A stretch of DNA of 64,000 nucleotides from SIG480 sp045636865 (GCA_045636865.1 JAZTYJ010000004.1:179660-243659); one strand, 5' to 3'. Positions 52,139 to 60,921 are shown, counted from the first letter of the stretch. The notes: generated by a model not told the origin, from the sequence alone. A program made the numbers and translations.

Positions 52139-53500
52139 TTATCTCTCTGCAATCGGGAGATAATCGTTTTTCTGACGGACACACTTATAAGCTGGACGGA
52201 TGATTCTGCCGCCGGTCATTGCTTCTTCAATTCTGTGAGCACAAAGACCTGCAACACGGGCAATAGCGAAAATCGGGGTGAAGAGATCTTCCGGAATACC
52301 GAGCATCTCATAAACGAGACCTGAATAGAGGTCAACGTTTGCACAAAGCGGCTTCGATGAACCCTTGACTGTTCTGAATACGTCGGGAGTGAGACGCTCG
52401 ACAGACTCGATGAGCTCAAATCGGTCGAGGAAGCCGTTTTTAGAAGCAAGTGTCTTTGCATGAGCTTTGAGCATAACGGCACGCGGGTCTGAAAGAGTAT
52501 AAATTGCGTGGCCCATACCGTAGATTTTTCCGCTCTTGTCGCCGACTTCCTTCCTGATTATCTTTGCGAGATATTCAGAAACCTCATCATCGCTCTTCCA
52601 GTTGCTTACGTTCTCTGCAATGTCTGCGAGCATATCCGTAACCTGCTTGTTTGCGCCGCCGTGAAGAGGCCCCTTGAGAGAACAGAGCGATGAAGCTATT
52701 GCGGAATATGTGTCTGTGCCTGATGATGAGAGAACGCGTGTTGTGAATGTTGAGTTGTTACCGCCACCGTGCTCTGCATGAAGAATGAGACACTTGTCAA
52801 GAAGCTTTGCCTCTTCGTCTGTGTATGAGCGGTCAGAACGCATGCAGTAGAGAAGCATCTCTGCCGCAGAGAGGTCGTTTGGCGGAATGTGAAGATGCAT
52901 GCTCTTGTTCTCGTAGTAGTGGCGCTTTACCTGATATGCCTGTGCCGCGAGAATCGGAAGACGTGCGATGATGTCAAGTGACTGGCGGAACATATTTTCA
53001 AGTGATGTATCATCGGGATTTTCGTCAAAGGAATATAGCGCAAGAATACTTCTTGCAAGCTTGTTCATAATGTTCGGACTCGGAGCCTTGATGATCATAT
53101 CCTCTGTGAAGTTGTGCGGAAGTGTGCGGTGGTACTTGAGAATTTCGTTGAACTCACAAAGCTCGTCGTGAGTGGGAAGTCTGCCGACGAGAAGAAGGTA
53201 TGCAACCTCTTCAAAGCCGAAGCGGTCTTCTCTTGTGATACCGTCGATTATATCCTGAACGTTGATTCCACGATAGGTAAGAGAACCCTCGATAGGAACG
53301 CGTTCATCGTCTATGATGCTGTAACCGCGGACGTTACCGATCTGCGTAATACCTGCAAGAACACCCGTGCCGTCCTGATTGCGGAGACCGCGCTTGATGT
53401 GCGGATTATCAAAATGTTCAGCAGTGATAAGGTTATTATTTCCAAAATCGCTGCATATCTTGTTTATGAAAGAGTTGCTGTCAAAAGAAATATTGGACAT
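52139..53500 (-). CDS. Citrate synthase
   Basis: Condenses acetyl-CoA and oxaloacetate to citrate; in an anaerobe this probably feeds 2-oxoglutarate and glutamate synthesis. The catalytic residues are seen in ILHAEHGGGNNSTF (first His, near 239), GPLHGGANKQV (second His, near 279) and CANVDLYSGLVYEM (Asp, near 389). The length of 453 matches the longer type found in Clostridia. AGGAGGACTGAGT precedes the ATG. 2-Methylcitrate synthase activity is possible but less likely, since no methylcitrate genes are near. Confidence 0.92.
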   Translation of the reverse strand: MSNISFDSNSFINKICSDFGNNNLITAEHFDNPHIKRGLRNQDGTGVLAGITQIGNVRGYSIIDDERVPIEGSLTYRGINVQDIIDGITREDRFGFEEVAYLLLVGRLPTHDELCEFNEILKYHRTLPHNFTEDMIIKAPSPNIMNKLARSILALYSFDENPDDTSLENMFRQSLDIIARLPILAAQAYQVKRHYYENKSMHLHIPPNDLSAAEMLLYCMRSDRSYTDEEAKLLDKCLILHAEHGGGNNSTFTTRVLSSSGTDTYSAIASSLCSLKGPLHGGANKQVTDMLADIAENVSNWKSDDEVSEYLAKIIRKEVGDKSGKIYGMGHAIYTLSDPRAVMLKAHAKTLASKNGFLDRFELIESVERLTPDVFRTVKGSSKPLCANVDLYSGLVYEMLGIPEDLFTPIFAIARVAGLCAHRIEEAMTGGRIIRPAYKCVRQKNDYLPIAER

Positions 53501-53530
53501 ACTCAGTCCTCCTAAGATTATAATATATCA

Positions 53531-53559
53531 ATTTTATATTATTTAAGGTAAATAGTCAA
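53531..53559 (-). promoter_or_regulatory. Promoter of the citrate synthase operon
   Basis: On the minus strand TTGACT (53559-53554), 17 bp, TAAAAT (53536-53531). Confidence 0.72.
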
Positions 53560-53595
53560 CGTTTTTTTTGCCTAAAAAGAAAGGAAGTAGGCTTT

Positions 53596-54597
53596 GTGAA
53601 AAGGTTTTTTGTTCTTTGTCTGATTTTGTGGTCGGCAATATATGTGATTCCGCTTATAAGTGTTTCAAAGGCGGAGGATGTTCCTCTTTTGCCCGTTCCG
53701 TCGGAGAACGTCGGAGAAGGCGATAAAAACACAGGTGATGACAACATAAAAGTAACTCTCAGCACAGGCGGAAAAACAGAAGAAATTGCGCTTTCTGACT
53801 ATCTCGAAGGTGTTGTTGCGGCAGAGATGCCGGCACTTTTTCCGGAGGAGGCGTTAAAAGCGCAGGCTGTAGCCGCGAGGACATATACAATGAAAAAGCT
53901 CGCATCTGCTCCGGCAAGTGAGCACAACGGCGCGGCAGTCTGCGACAACCCCGCGCATTGCAAGGCATATAAACCGATAAGTACATTTGCATCCGCATGG
54001 AAGAGTGAGAGCACAGCTTATACAGAAAAAATAAAACGAGCAGTAGCTGAGACCGATGGCGAAATACTCCTCTATAACGGGGAGCCGATAAGTGCGGTTT
54101 TCCATTCAACCTCATCGGGAATGACGGAGAATGCAAAGGATGTCTGGGGAGGAGATGCGCCGTATCTCGTCAGCGTAAAAAGCTTTGGAGACGAGGAATC
54201 TCCCCGCTTTGAAGAAGAAAAAAGCTTTTCCTGCGACGAATTTTGTGAGTTGTTTTTAAAGAAATATCCGACGGCGAAATTTGATGAAAACCCCGAAAAC
54301 TGGGTGAGCAGGATATCGAGAACAGAGGCAGGCGGCATAAAAGACATTTCGATTGGTGAGGTGGCTGTAAAGGGGAGTGACTTGCGTGCGATTTACGGGC
54401 TTAATTCAACGAATTTTACTCTTTTATACAACGACGGGCAGATGAATTTCAAAACAAAAGGATACGGTCACGGTGTAGGGATGAGTCAGTATGGCGCACG
54501 GGCGCTCGCACTTTCGGGAAAGACCTACGAGGAAATTCTGAAAACGTATTACACGGGAGTGGAGCTTGGAAAAATAAATCAAAAAACATCTTCATAA
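53596..54597 (+). CDS. SpoIID-domain protein (stage II sporulation protein D type)
   Basis: Membrane-anchored lytic transglycosylase of the SpoIID/LytB family, which in SpoIID removes glycan during engulfment. The GTG start (KRFFVLCLILWSAIYVIPLI) gives an N-terminal membrane segment at about 2-20. The SpoIID domain carries the catalytic glutamate region LEGVVAAEMPALFPEEALKAQ near 74-94. STSSGMTENAKDVWGG follows near 172, and the C-terminal GHGVGMSQYGARALA is near 295. Length 333 equals typical SpoIID. It is monocistronic, so I cannot tell SpoIID itself from a paralogue. Confidence 0.88.
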   Translation: MKRFFVLCLILWSAIYVIPLISVSKAEDVPLLPVPSENVGEGDKNTGDDNIKVTLSTGGKTEEIALSDYLEGVVAAEMPALFPEEALKAQAVAARTYTMKKLASAPASEHNGAAVCDNPAHCKAYKPISTFASAWKSESTAYTEKIKRAVAETDGEILLYNGEPISAVFHSTSSGMTENAKDVWGGDAPYLVSVKSFGDEESPRFEEEKSFSCDEFCELFLKKYPTAKFDENPENWVSRISRTEAGGIKDISIGEVAVKGSDLRAIYGLNSTNFTLLYNDGQMNFKTKGYGHGVGMSQYGARALALSGKTYEEILKTYYTGVELGKINQKTSS

Positions 54598-54619
54598 AGA
54601 GGAAAAAATATGGTACAAT
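54591..54619 (+). promoter_or_regulatory. Possible promoter of the M42 peptidase operon
   Basis: TTCATA (54591-54596), 17 bp, TACAAT (54614-54619). The -35 is a 4/6 match and overlaps the end of the preceding gene. Confidence 0.45.
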
Positions 54620-54646
54620 ATAACAAATGAGAAGGGATGTGGAATT

Positions 54647-55675
54647 TTGGGAACATTCTCGATTATAAAGAAGCTTTCGGAGACAGCCTCACCGTCAGGG
54701 TTTGAGTATGTGTCTTCAAAGCGGATAGCCGCAATTATGGAAAGGTATCTCGATTCAGTATCGGTCGATTCATTCGGAAATATAACAGGATACCGCCGTT
54801 GCGGAAAAAATAAGGCAAAGTGCCTTTTGCTTGATGCTCATATTGATGAAATAGGACTTATCGTGACGGGAGAAAAAGACGGATTTCTTACCTTCTCAAA
54901 TGTCGGAGGTGTAGATCCGCGGATTCTTCCGGCAACGTCAGTTGTCGTTTTGACGTCACCACCAAGAAAAGGGGTAATCACGGCAACTCCGCCGCACCTT
55001 CAGGGGGCGGGTGATACCGAAAAGACCATTAAAGCAGAAGAACTTTACATCGACATCGGCGCTGACGGTGAAAGTGGCGTGCCCGTAGGGACTCCGGTCA
55101 TTTTTGATTCGGGATGCGTTGAACTCTGCGAGAAGAATATTTCGGCAAGAGCTCTTGACGACAGGGCAAGCCTCGCTGCAATTTTATATGCGATGGAGCT
55201 TTTAAAGGACAAGAAGCTCGGAATTGATATAGTTGTTTCGGCAAGCGCACAGGAGGAGCTCGGTTGTCGCGGTGTGGGTGTTGCGGCAAACAACGCAAAG
55301 CCCGACTGGGCGATTGTTGTTGATGTTACACACGCGTCAACTCCGGGAGTGGACAAGTCATATACGTTTGATGCGGGAAGCGGCGTTGCAATCGGAGTCG
55401 GCTCAAATATGACGCGAAAAATGTCGGATGTGCTCATCGGGATAGCGAAAGACAAAAAAATTCCTCACACGGTAGAGGTGAGTGGAGGTCATTCCGGAAC
55501 AAACGCGTGGACAGTCCAGATACTGCGCGACGGAATCGCAACCGGTCTTTTGTCAATTCCGCTTAAATATATGCACACACCGGTTGAAACAGTAAGAAAA
55601 AAGGATATCGAGGCAGTTGCAAAGCTCATATTCAGATTTGCAATGCATCTCTCGGAGAGGGGTGGAAAGCTGTGA
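54647..55675 (+). CDS. M42 family aminopeptidase, paralogue 1
   Basis: Co-catalytic zinc aminopeptidase of the TET/glutamyl-aminopeptidase type, cytosolic and normally dodecameric. All key residues are present: DAHIDEIG (His65, Asp67), ARALDDRAS (bridging Asp), the catalytic pair Glu203-Glu204 in SAQEELGCRG, VVDVTHASTPG (Asp) and the final His in KYMHTPVE. Length 342. The TTG start follows AAGGGATGTGG. It ends in a GTGA overlap with the second copy. Confidence 0.9.
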   Translation: MGTFSIIKKLSETASPSGFEYVSSKRIAAIMERYLDSVSVDSFGNITGYRRCGKNKAKCLLLDAHIDEIGLIVTGEKDGFLTFSNVGGVDPRILPATSVVVLTSPPRKGVITATPPHLQGAGDTEKTIKAEELYIDIGADGESGVPVGTPVIFDSGCVELCEKNISARALDDRASLAAILYAMELLKDKKLGIDIVVSASAQEELGCRGVGVAANNAKPDWAIVVDVTHASTPGVDKSYTFDAGSGVAIGVGSNMTRKMSDVLIGIAKDKKIPHTVEVSGGHSGTNAWTVQILRDGIATGLLSIPLKYMHTPVETVRKKDIEAVAKLIFRFAMHLSERGGKL

Positions 55676-56703
55676 TAAAGTTGCTTGAAGAGTTGTGCCT
55701 TAAGAGTGGCGCATCAAGTAATGAAGCTGAAGTCAGGGAGTATATAAAAGGCTTTGTGAAGAATAAGGCGGATGAGATCCATGAGGACACTATGGGAAAT
55801 CTGTACGTCTTCAAAAAAGGAAAGAAAAGAAGAAAAGCGCCCCTGATGGTCTGCGCGCATATGGACGAGATTGGTCTTATCGTAACCGATATAACAGAGG
55901 ACGGTTACTTGAAATTCGATTTTGTCGGAGGAGTTGACAGGCGCGTCTGCATAGGAAAGAGAGTACTTGTCGGAAAAAAGAAAATCCCCGGAATAATCGG
56001 TTTCAAGGCGGTGCATCTGACGACGGCAAAGGAAAGAGAGAGCGTACCGCCGCTTACTTCGCTTTGCATCGACATCGGCTGCACGAAAAAAAGCAAAGCA
56101 GAAAAGTACATTTCGCGCGGAGATACCGCAGTGTTTGACAGCTCGTTTGAAAAACTCGGCGAGAACAGGATAAAAGCACGCGCGATAGATGACCGCATAG
56201 GCTGTGCCGTAATGCTTAAACTCATATCGGAGGATATTGCATTTGATACGCATTTCGTATTCACGGTGCAGGAAGAGTCGGGTTGTCGCGGAGCAACGGT
56301 CGCGGCGTATTCGGTAAAACCCGATACAGCGCTTGTTCTTGAGGGGACTACTGCGGCAGATATTCCCTCGTCTGAGGGAGCAATGAAGGTGTGCTCTCTC
56401 GGCAAAGGTGCGGTGCTCGGATATATGGACGGAGGCGCTGTGTATGATAAGGAATTGTTCTCTCTTCTCCGTGATATTGCGGAGAAGAAGAATATACCGT
56501 GGCAGATGAAATCGAGAATAGCGGGAGGAACGGATGCAAGCAGAATTATCGTTTCGCAAAGCGGAGTAAAAACAACGTCAATTTCGCTTCCGACGAGATA
56601 CATTCATTCTCCATCGTGCGTGGGAGATATCCGTGATATGGAAGCGATGCTGTCTATCGCCCGCGAATTTATAAACTGCGAGGAGGTCGCAAAAAATGCT
56701 TAG
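55672..56703 (+). CDS. M42 family aminopeptidase, paralogue 2
   Basis: Second tandem M42 peptidase, 343 residues, GTG start overlapping the first gene by 4 bases. The metal and catalytic residues are kept: CAHMDEIG (His63, Asp65), ARAIDDRIG, the pair Glu201-Glu202 in TVQEESGCRG, and the final His in RYIHSPSC. The metal-1 acidic ligand lies in VLEGTTAADIP, with Glu where copies 1 and 3 have Asp, a variant seen in other M42 enzymes. It is clearly diverged from copy 1, so the duplication is not recent. Confidence 0.9.
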   Translation: MIKLLEELCLKSGASSNEAEVREYIKGFVKNKADEIHEDTMGNLYVFKKGKKRRKAPLMVCAHMDEIGLIVTDITEDGYLKFDFVGGVDRRVCIGKRVLVGKKKIPGIIGFKAVHLTTAKERESVPPLTSLCIDIGCTKKSKAEKYISRGDTAVFDSSFEKLGENRIKARAIDDRIGCAVMLKLISEDIAFDTHFVFTVQEESGCRGATVAAYSVKPDTALVLEGTTAADIPSSEGAMKVCSLGKGAVLGYMDGGAVYDKELFSLLRDIAEKKNIPWQMKSRIAGGTDASRIIVSQSGVKTTSISLPTRYIHSPSCVGDIRDMEAMLSIAREFINCEEVAKNA

Positions 56704-57709
56704 TGTAATGAGTATATTGGACAAGCTCTGTCAGATAAAATCCCCGGCGGGATACGAAAAGGATATGGCACAGCTCATTTGCGAGCTCGCAGAAAAGGAA
56801 GGTCTTTTCTGCGAAACCGATGCGCTCGGAAATCTTATCGTTCATCGCAAGGGCGACGGTATGCGCTGTGTTCTGGAGGCGCATATGGATACAACGGGAA
56901 TTATGGCAACATATATAGACGAAAACGGATATGTGCGCTTTGACACTCTCGGAAAGGTTTCGGCAGAGGATATTTGTGGTGCGCAGATTGAGTTTTTAAA
57001 CGGAGTGTGCGGCACGGTTTCATGTGAAGGGAAGACTGACGACTCAAAACGAAAAATAAGCTCAATGTTCATTGATATCGGCGCAAAGGATGAAAAGAGC
57101 GCAAGAGAATGCGTTTTGCCTGGTGACGCCGCAGTTTTTTGCGGAAAGATTAAAAAACTCTCCGGCGGAAGAATCTCTGCACCGTATCTTGACAACCGTG
57201 TCGGCTGTGCGATAGTTCTCTGGACAATGTTAAGCTTGAAGAAGACAGATTATGACGTGTATGCCGTATTCTCAACACAGAAGGAAGTCGGAAACCGCGG
57301 TGCGAAAACGGCAGTCTATGCACTTGATGCGGATTTTGCGATCGTAGTTGATGCAACCCCGTCATTTGACACGCCGAATCCTTCGCATTTTGGTGAGACG
57401 AAGCTCTCAAAAGGTCCGGCGATAAAAATTATGGACGCGGCATTTGTTGCACATCCCGAAATAATTTCCGCGCTGTCAGAAACTGCAGAGAAGTGCAAAA
57501 TAGAAGTTCAGCGCGAGGTTGTTCCGACAGAGAGAACAAACGGCGGAATAAATACGGTTTCATCGGGCCTTCCGACGGGCGGAGTGAGCGTGCCGGTTCG
57601 TTATATGCACACACCGTGCGAGGTGGCAGATCCGGAGGACATCACGCTTGCGGCAAAACTTCTTCTGAATACTCTTGAGGGCAATTCCGTATTTTTCAAA
57701 AAAGCATAA
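56696..57709 (+). CDS. M42 family protein, paralogue 3, catalytic Glu replaced by Lys
   Basis: Third tandem member, 337 residues, overlapping copy 2 by 8 bases. Metal ligands look intact: EAHMDTTG (His63, Asp65), APYLDNRVG, Glu197, VVDATPSFD (Asp219) and RYMHTPCE near the end. The general-base glutamate that precedes the ligand Glu is replaced by lysine: STQKEVGNRG has Lys196 where copies 1 and 2 have Glu. The codon is AAG. This should abolish normal hydrolysis, suggesting a structural or regulatory subunit of a mixed complex, or a changed reaction. Its frame is intact. Confidence 0.85.
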   Translation: MLSVMSILDKLCQIKSPAGYEKDMAQLICELAEKEGLFCETDALGNLIVHRKGDGMRCVLEAHMDTTGIMATYIDENGYVRFDTLGKVSAEDICGAQIEFLNGVCGTVSCEGKTDDSKRKISSMFIDIGAKDEKSARECVLPGDAAVFCGKIKKLSGGRISAPYLDNRVGCAIVLWTMLSLKKTDYDVYAVFSTQKEVGNRGAKTAVYALDADFAIVVDATPSFDTPNPSHFGETKLSKGPAIKIMDAAFVAHPEIISALSETAEKCKIEVQREVVPTERTNGGINTVSSGLPTGGVSVPVRYMHTPCEVADPEDITLAAKLLLNTLEGNSVFFKKA

Positions 57710-57727
57710 CAAAAACGTTTTAGGGTA

Positions 57728-57756
57728 TGGACTTTTCTGTCAAAAAGTGTTATGAT
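57728..57756 (+). promoter_or_regulatory. Promoter of the kduI-kduD operon
   Basis: TGGACT (57728-57733), 17 bp, TATGAT (57751-57756), 34 bp before the start codon. Confidence 0.5.
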
Positions 57757-57790
57757 TAAATAAATATCAGTAATGATGCAGGAGGTAACC

Positions 57791-59416
57791 ATGGATTTAA
57801 AAATATCTGATAAAAGCGGAAAAATCCTGTTTACCGCTTCCGGAAAAGAGATAGACGTAGTCTACGAAGCTGCTTTTTCGGAGGGGGATAAGATTACCGT
57901 TTCAGGTCAGCTTTGCGAGTACATCACGGTTTTCCTTGACGACGTTCTCGGTGAGGCTACAATATTCAATCCGCAGGGAACTTTTGTTTACGAGATTCCG
58001 CCGACCGCGTTTGGTGCAATGTATTCAGGAGAAACCTTCTCCGGAGAGAAACACAGAATATATGTGCGCGAGGCAAGTGACGAGGAAGCATACGGCGTGA
58101 GAAACATCGCTCTCAACCCTTACGATATGAAGGATCAGAGAAGATACTTTCCGCACGCAAGCGCAAATTTCGTAACCCGTAACGAACCGTGCTTCTTTGA
58201 GCGAAACGCGATAGACGGTGTTCACGAAACAGCGGGGCACGGTGCATACCCGTATCACTCATGGGCAGGCGGTGCAAGGGATGACCTTGAATATACGCTC
58301 GATTTCGGAACAAAGGTAGAAATTGAAAAATTCGTCTTCTATCTCCGTGCAGATTTTCCGCACGATACATATTGGAAAAACATAGACGTCGAGTTTGACG
58401 ACGGCACGAGCGCAACCGCAACCTTTGAGATGACGGGAGACGGTCAGGCTCTTGTGCTTGATGAGCCCGTTGTCACAAGAAGAATCAAGCTTACAAACTT
58501 CAAACAGGCAGTATATCCGCTTTCATGGGCGGCGCTCTCGGAAATTGAAGTTTACGGAAAATATATTAAGGAGGATTTAAGCAAAATGGAAATCAGAAAC
58601 GCATCCAACCCGAAGGATATGAAGTATTACACAACAGAAAGACTTCGTGAGGAGTTCCACATTTCAAAGCTCTTCACAAAGGACAACATCCGTATGGTTT
58701 ACAGCCATATCGACAGAATCATCACAGCAGGCGCAATGCCGGTTTATCAGGAGCTTCGTCTTGAGGCAGGTAAGGAGCTTGCAGCAGACTACTTCCTCCA
58801 GCGCCGTGAGATGGGCTGCATCAACATCGGCGGCAAGGGTATCATCGTTATCGACGGTGTTGAGTATGAAATGAACCCGAGAGACGGTATCTACATCGGT
58901 CGCGGCAACAAGGAAGTTTCTTTCCGTTGCGTAGATGTTGAAAATCCGCCGAAGTTCTACATCTCTTCCTGCCCGGCTCATACAGAGTACCCGACAGTAA
59001 AGATTGATATCACAAAGGCAAAGAAGGTTCCGTGCGGAAGCCCTGAAGAGTGCAACCACCGCGTAATCAATCAGTACATCCATCCTGAGGTTATGCAGAG
59101 CTGTCAGCTCGCCATGGGTCTTACAAACCTCGAGTCAGGTTCAAACTGGAACACAATGCCGTGCCACACACACGACCGCCGTATGGAAGTTTATCTCTAC
59201 CTCGATATGCAGGAGAATGATGTTGTATTCCATATGATGGGCGAGCCGAACGAAACACGCCACATCGTTATGAGAAACGAAGAGGCAGTTATCAGCCCGA
59301 GCTGGTCAATCCACGCAGGCGTCGGCACACGCGCATACTCATTTATCTGGGCAATGTGCGGCGAAAATCAGGAGTTTACAGACATGGACCATGTTGATAT
59401 GAAGGAGTTGTTCTAA
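57791..59416 (+). CDS. kduI: KduI uronate isomerase with fused N-terminal discoidin-like domain
   Basis: Residues from about 266 (nt 58586) form a complete 276-residue 5-keto-4-deoxyuronate isomerase, a cupin-like zinc enzyme of pectin and uronate breakdown; its ligands are seen in MPCHTHDRRMEVYLY and WSIHAGVGTRAY. Residues 1-265 are an extra domain. A small beta region comes first, then an F5/8-type (discoidin) fold with NAIDGVHET near 138, DLEYTLDFG near 163, FYLRADF near 178 and SWAALSEIEVYGKY near 243. No signal peptide is present, so this is cytosolic. The start at 57791 follows AGGAGGT. An internal ribosome site precedes the KduI part, so free KduI may also be made. Confidence 0.85.
   Translation: MDLKISDKSGKILFTASGKEIDVVYEAAFSEGDKITVSGQLCEYITVFLDDVLGEATIFNPQGTFVYEIPPTAFGAMYSGETFSGEKHRIYVREASDEEAYGVRNIALNPYDMKDQRRYFPHASANFVTRNEPCFFERNAIDGVHETAGHGAYPYHSWAGGARDDLEYTLDFGTKVEIEKFVFYLRADFPHDTYWKNIDVEFDDGTSATATFEMTGDGQALVLDEPVVTRRIKLTNFKQAVYPLSWAALSEIEVYGKYIKEDLSKMEIRNASNPKDMKYYTTERLREEFHISKLFTKDNIRMVYSHIDRIITAGAMPVYQELRLEAGKELAADYFLQRREMGCINIGGKGIIVIDGVEYEMNPRDGIYIGRGNKEVSFRCVDVENPPKFYISSCPAHTEYPTVKIDITKAKKVPCGSPEECNHRVINQYIHPEVMQSCQLAMGLTNLESGSNWNTMPCHTHDRRMEVYLYLDMQENDVVFHMMGEPNETRHIVMRNEEAVISPSWSIHAGVGTRAYSFIWAMCGENQEFTDMDHVDMKELF
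58569..58588 (+). promoter_or_regulatory. Internal ribosome site and ATG in front of the KduI domain
   Basis: AGGAGG at 58569-58574, 11 bases before the in-frame ATG at 58586 where family KduI proteins begin (MEIRNASNP). The reading frame runs through without a stop. Codon choice changes at this point. Confidence 0.6.
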
Positions 59417-59418
59417 TT

Positions 59419-60216
59419 ATGAGTAAAGTAAGTTTTGATCTCACAGGTAAGGTTGCTCTCGTTACAGGCGCATCCTACGGCATCGGTTATGCTATCGCAA
59501 AGGGTTTTGCGGAAGCGGGCGCAAAGATCGTTTTCAACGACATTAATCAAGACCTCGTAGACAAAGGTATCGCGGCATACAAAGCAGACGGAATTGAAGC
59601 TAAAGGATATGTTTGTGACGTTACAGACGAAGCAGCAGTAAACGAGCTCGTTGCAAAGATTGAAAAGGAAGTCGGCGTTATCGACATTCTCGTAAACAAC
59701 GCAGGTATCATCAAGCGCATCCCGATGCACGAGATGAGCGCAGAGGACTTCAGAAAAGTTATCGACGTTGACCTCAATGCTCCGTTTATTGTTTCAAAGG
59801 CAGTTATCCCGTCAATGATCAAGAAGGGACACGGCAAGATCATCAACATCTGCCCAATGATGAGTGAGCTTGGTCGCGAAACAGTTTCAGCTTATGCTGC
59901 TGCAAAGGGCGGTCTCAAGATGCTCACACGCAACATCTGCTCAGAGTACGGTGAATTCAACATCCAGTGTAACGGTATCGGTCCGGGTTACATCGCAACT
60001 CCGCAGACTGCTCCGCTCCGCGAGAAGCAGCCGGACGGTTCACGTCATCCGTTTGACCAGTTCATCATTGCAAAGACCCCGGCAGCTCGCTGGGGAGATC
60101 CGGAAGATCTCGTAGGTCCGGCAGTATTCCTTGCATCTGATGCATCAAACTTCGTAAACGGTCACGTTCTCTATGTAGACGGCGGTATCCTTGCTTACAT
60201 CGGCAAACAGCCATAA
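59419..60216 (+). CDS. kduD: 2-dehydro-3-deoxy-D-gluconate 5-dehydrogenase
   Basis: NAD-dependent SDR enzyme following KduI in uronate catabolism: it reduces 2,5-diketo-3-deoxygluconate to KDG. TGASYGIGYAIAKGF lies at about 15-29, NNAGIIKRIPMHEM near 91-104, the catalytic SAYAAAKGG near 156 and the carboxyl-binding GPGYIATPQT near 188. Length 265. It starts 2 bases after the kduI stop with AAGGAG inside the kduI end. Codon use is highly biased, like the KduI domain. Gluconate 5-dehydrogenase activity is an alternative, but the neighbour favours KduD. Confidence 0.92.
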   Translation: MSKVSFDLTGKVALVTGASYGIGYAIAKGFAEAGAKIVFNDINQDLVDKGIAAYKADGIEAKGYVCDVTDEAAVNELVAKIEKEVGVIDILVNNAGIIKRIPMHEMSAEDFRKVIDVDLNAPFIVSKAVIPSMIKKGHGKIINICPMMSELGRETVSAYAAAKGGLKMLTRNICSEYGEFNIQCNGIGPGYIATPQTAPLREKQPDGSRHPFDQFIIAKTPAARWGDPEDLVGPAVFLASDASNFVNGHVLYVDGGILAYIGKQP

Positions 60217-60225
60217 ATTATAACA

Positions 60226-60264
60226 AAAAAACACCGTATGTCAAAAAGGCATACGGTGTTTTTA
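60226..60264. terminator. Bidirectional terminator after kduD
   Basis: AAACACCGTATG pairs with CATACGGTGTTT around TCAAAAAGG, with A/T-runs outside. It separates kduD from the convergent alcohol dehydrogenase remnant. Confidence 0.87.
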
Positions 60265-60278
60265 TATATTCTTTTAAA

Positions 60279-60803
60279 TTAGAAATCGACTTCTGTGTCG
60301 TAGTAGCAGCACTTGAGGAGCTTTTCCATCTCTTCGGGTGCAATCTTGCGCGGGTTGGAGCCTGTGCAAGCATCAGCAACTGCGTTCTTTGCAATTTCCG
60401 GAAGTCTCTCAAGGAAGATGTTTTCAGGAACAAAGCCCTGCTCGCAGGGGAGACTGTCGAGGACGTAGTTCTTGATGCACTGCGGAATATTGAGCGCATC
60501 GTTCATTCCGCGGAGATATGCGATGAGGTTTTCTACCTTCTCGTCATCATTGGCACCACCGAGACCCATAGCATCAGCACCGCGCATAACGGTATCAACT
60601 GACGGATCCGGCTCGATACCTTCAAAAAGCTCTACTTCCATACCTGCTTCCTTGAGATATGCGCAAACCTTGTCAAGGAAACCGAAGCGCTTCATGGAAC
60701 CGCCGCCTGTGCAGACCATTGCGCGAGTTCCTTTAAGTGTTTTGAGTGCTTCAAGAGCACCTTTGCCGTGATACAAATCACGCGGTAAAGTAAAACGTGC
60801 CAT
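60279..60803 (-). pseudogene. Iron-containing alcohol dehydrogenase with large internal in-frame deletion
   Basis: The 174 residues join the two ends of a normally 380-390-residue group III alcohol dehydrogenase. Residues 1-79 are the usual N-terminus (ARFTLPRDLYHGKGALEAL, CTGGGSMKRFGF). From about 80 the chain jumps to the C-terminal region (GLGGANDDEKVENLI, then AVADACTGSNPRKIAPEEM and CCYYDTEVDF at the end). About 210-220 residues are missing, including the second nucleotide loop (GGGSPIDAAK type) and all iron ligands. It cannot be an active dehydrogenase. The frame is still open and the codons remain well biased, so the deletion is recent or an assembly artefact. Confidence 0.82.
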
Positions 60804-60921
60804 AAAAAATCTCTCATATATAAATTTGAGTTTTAAACCTTGATAAATATAGCACAAAATGTGCGTTTTTCAACACAAAAAACAATATTTAACGATTTTT
60901 TAATTTGTTTTTTTGTAAGTA

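Noticed and set aside
55714..56559. 281-codon minus-strand open frame opposite the second M42 gene
   Set aside because: It is a shadow frame; the plus-strand gene has all catalytic motifs and translational coupling.
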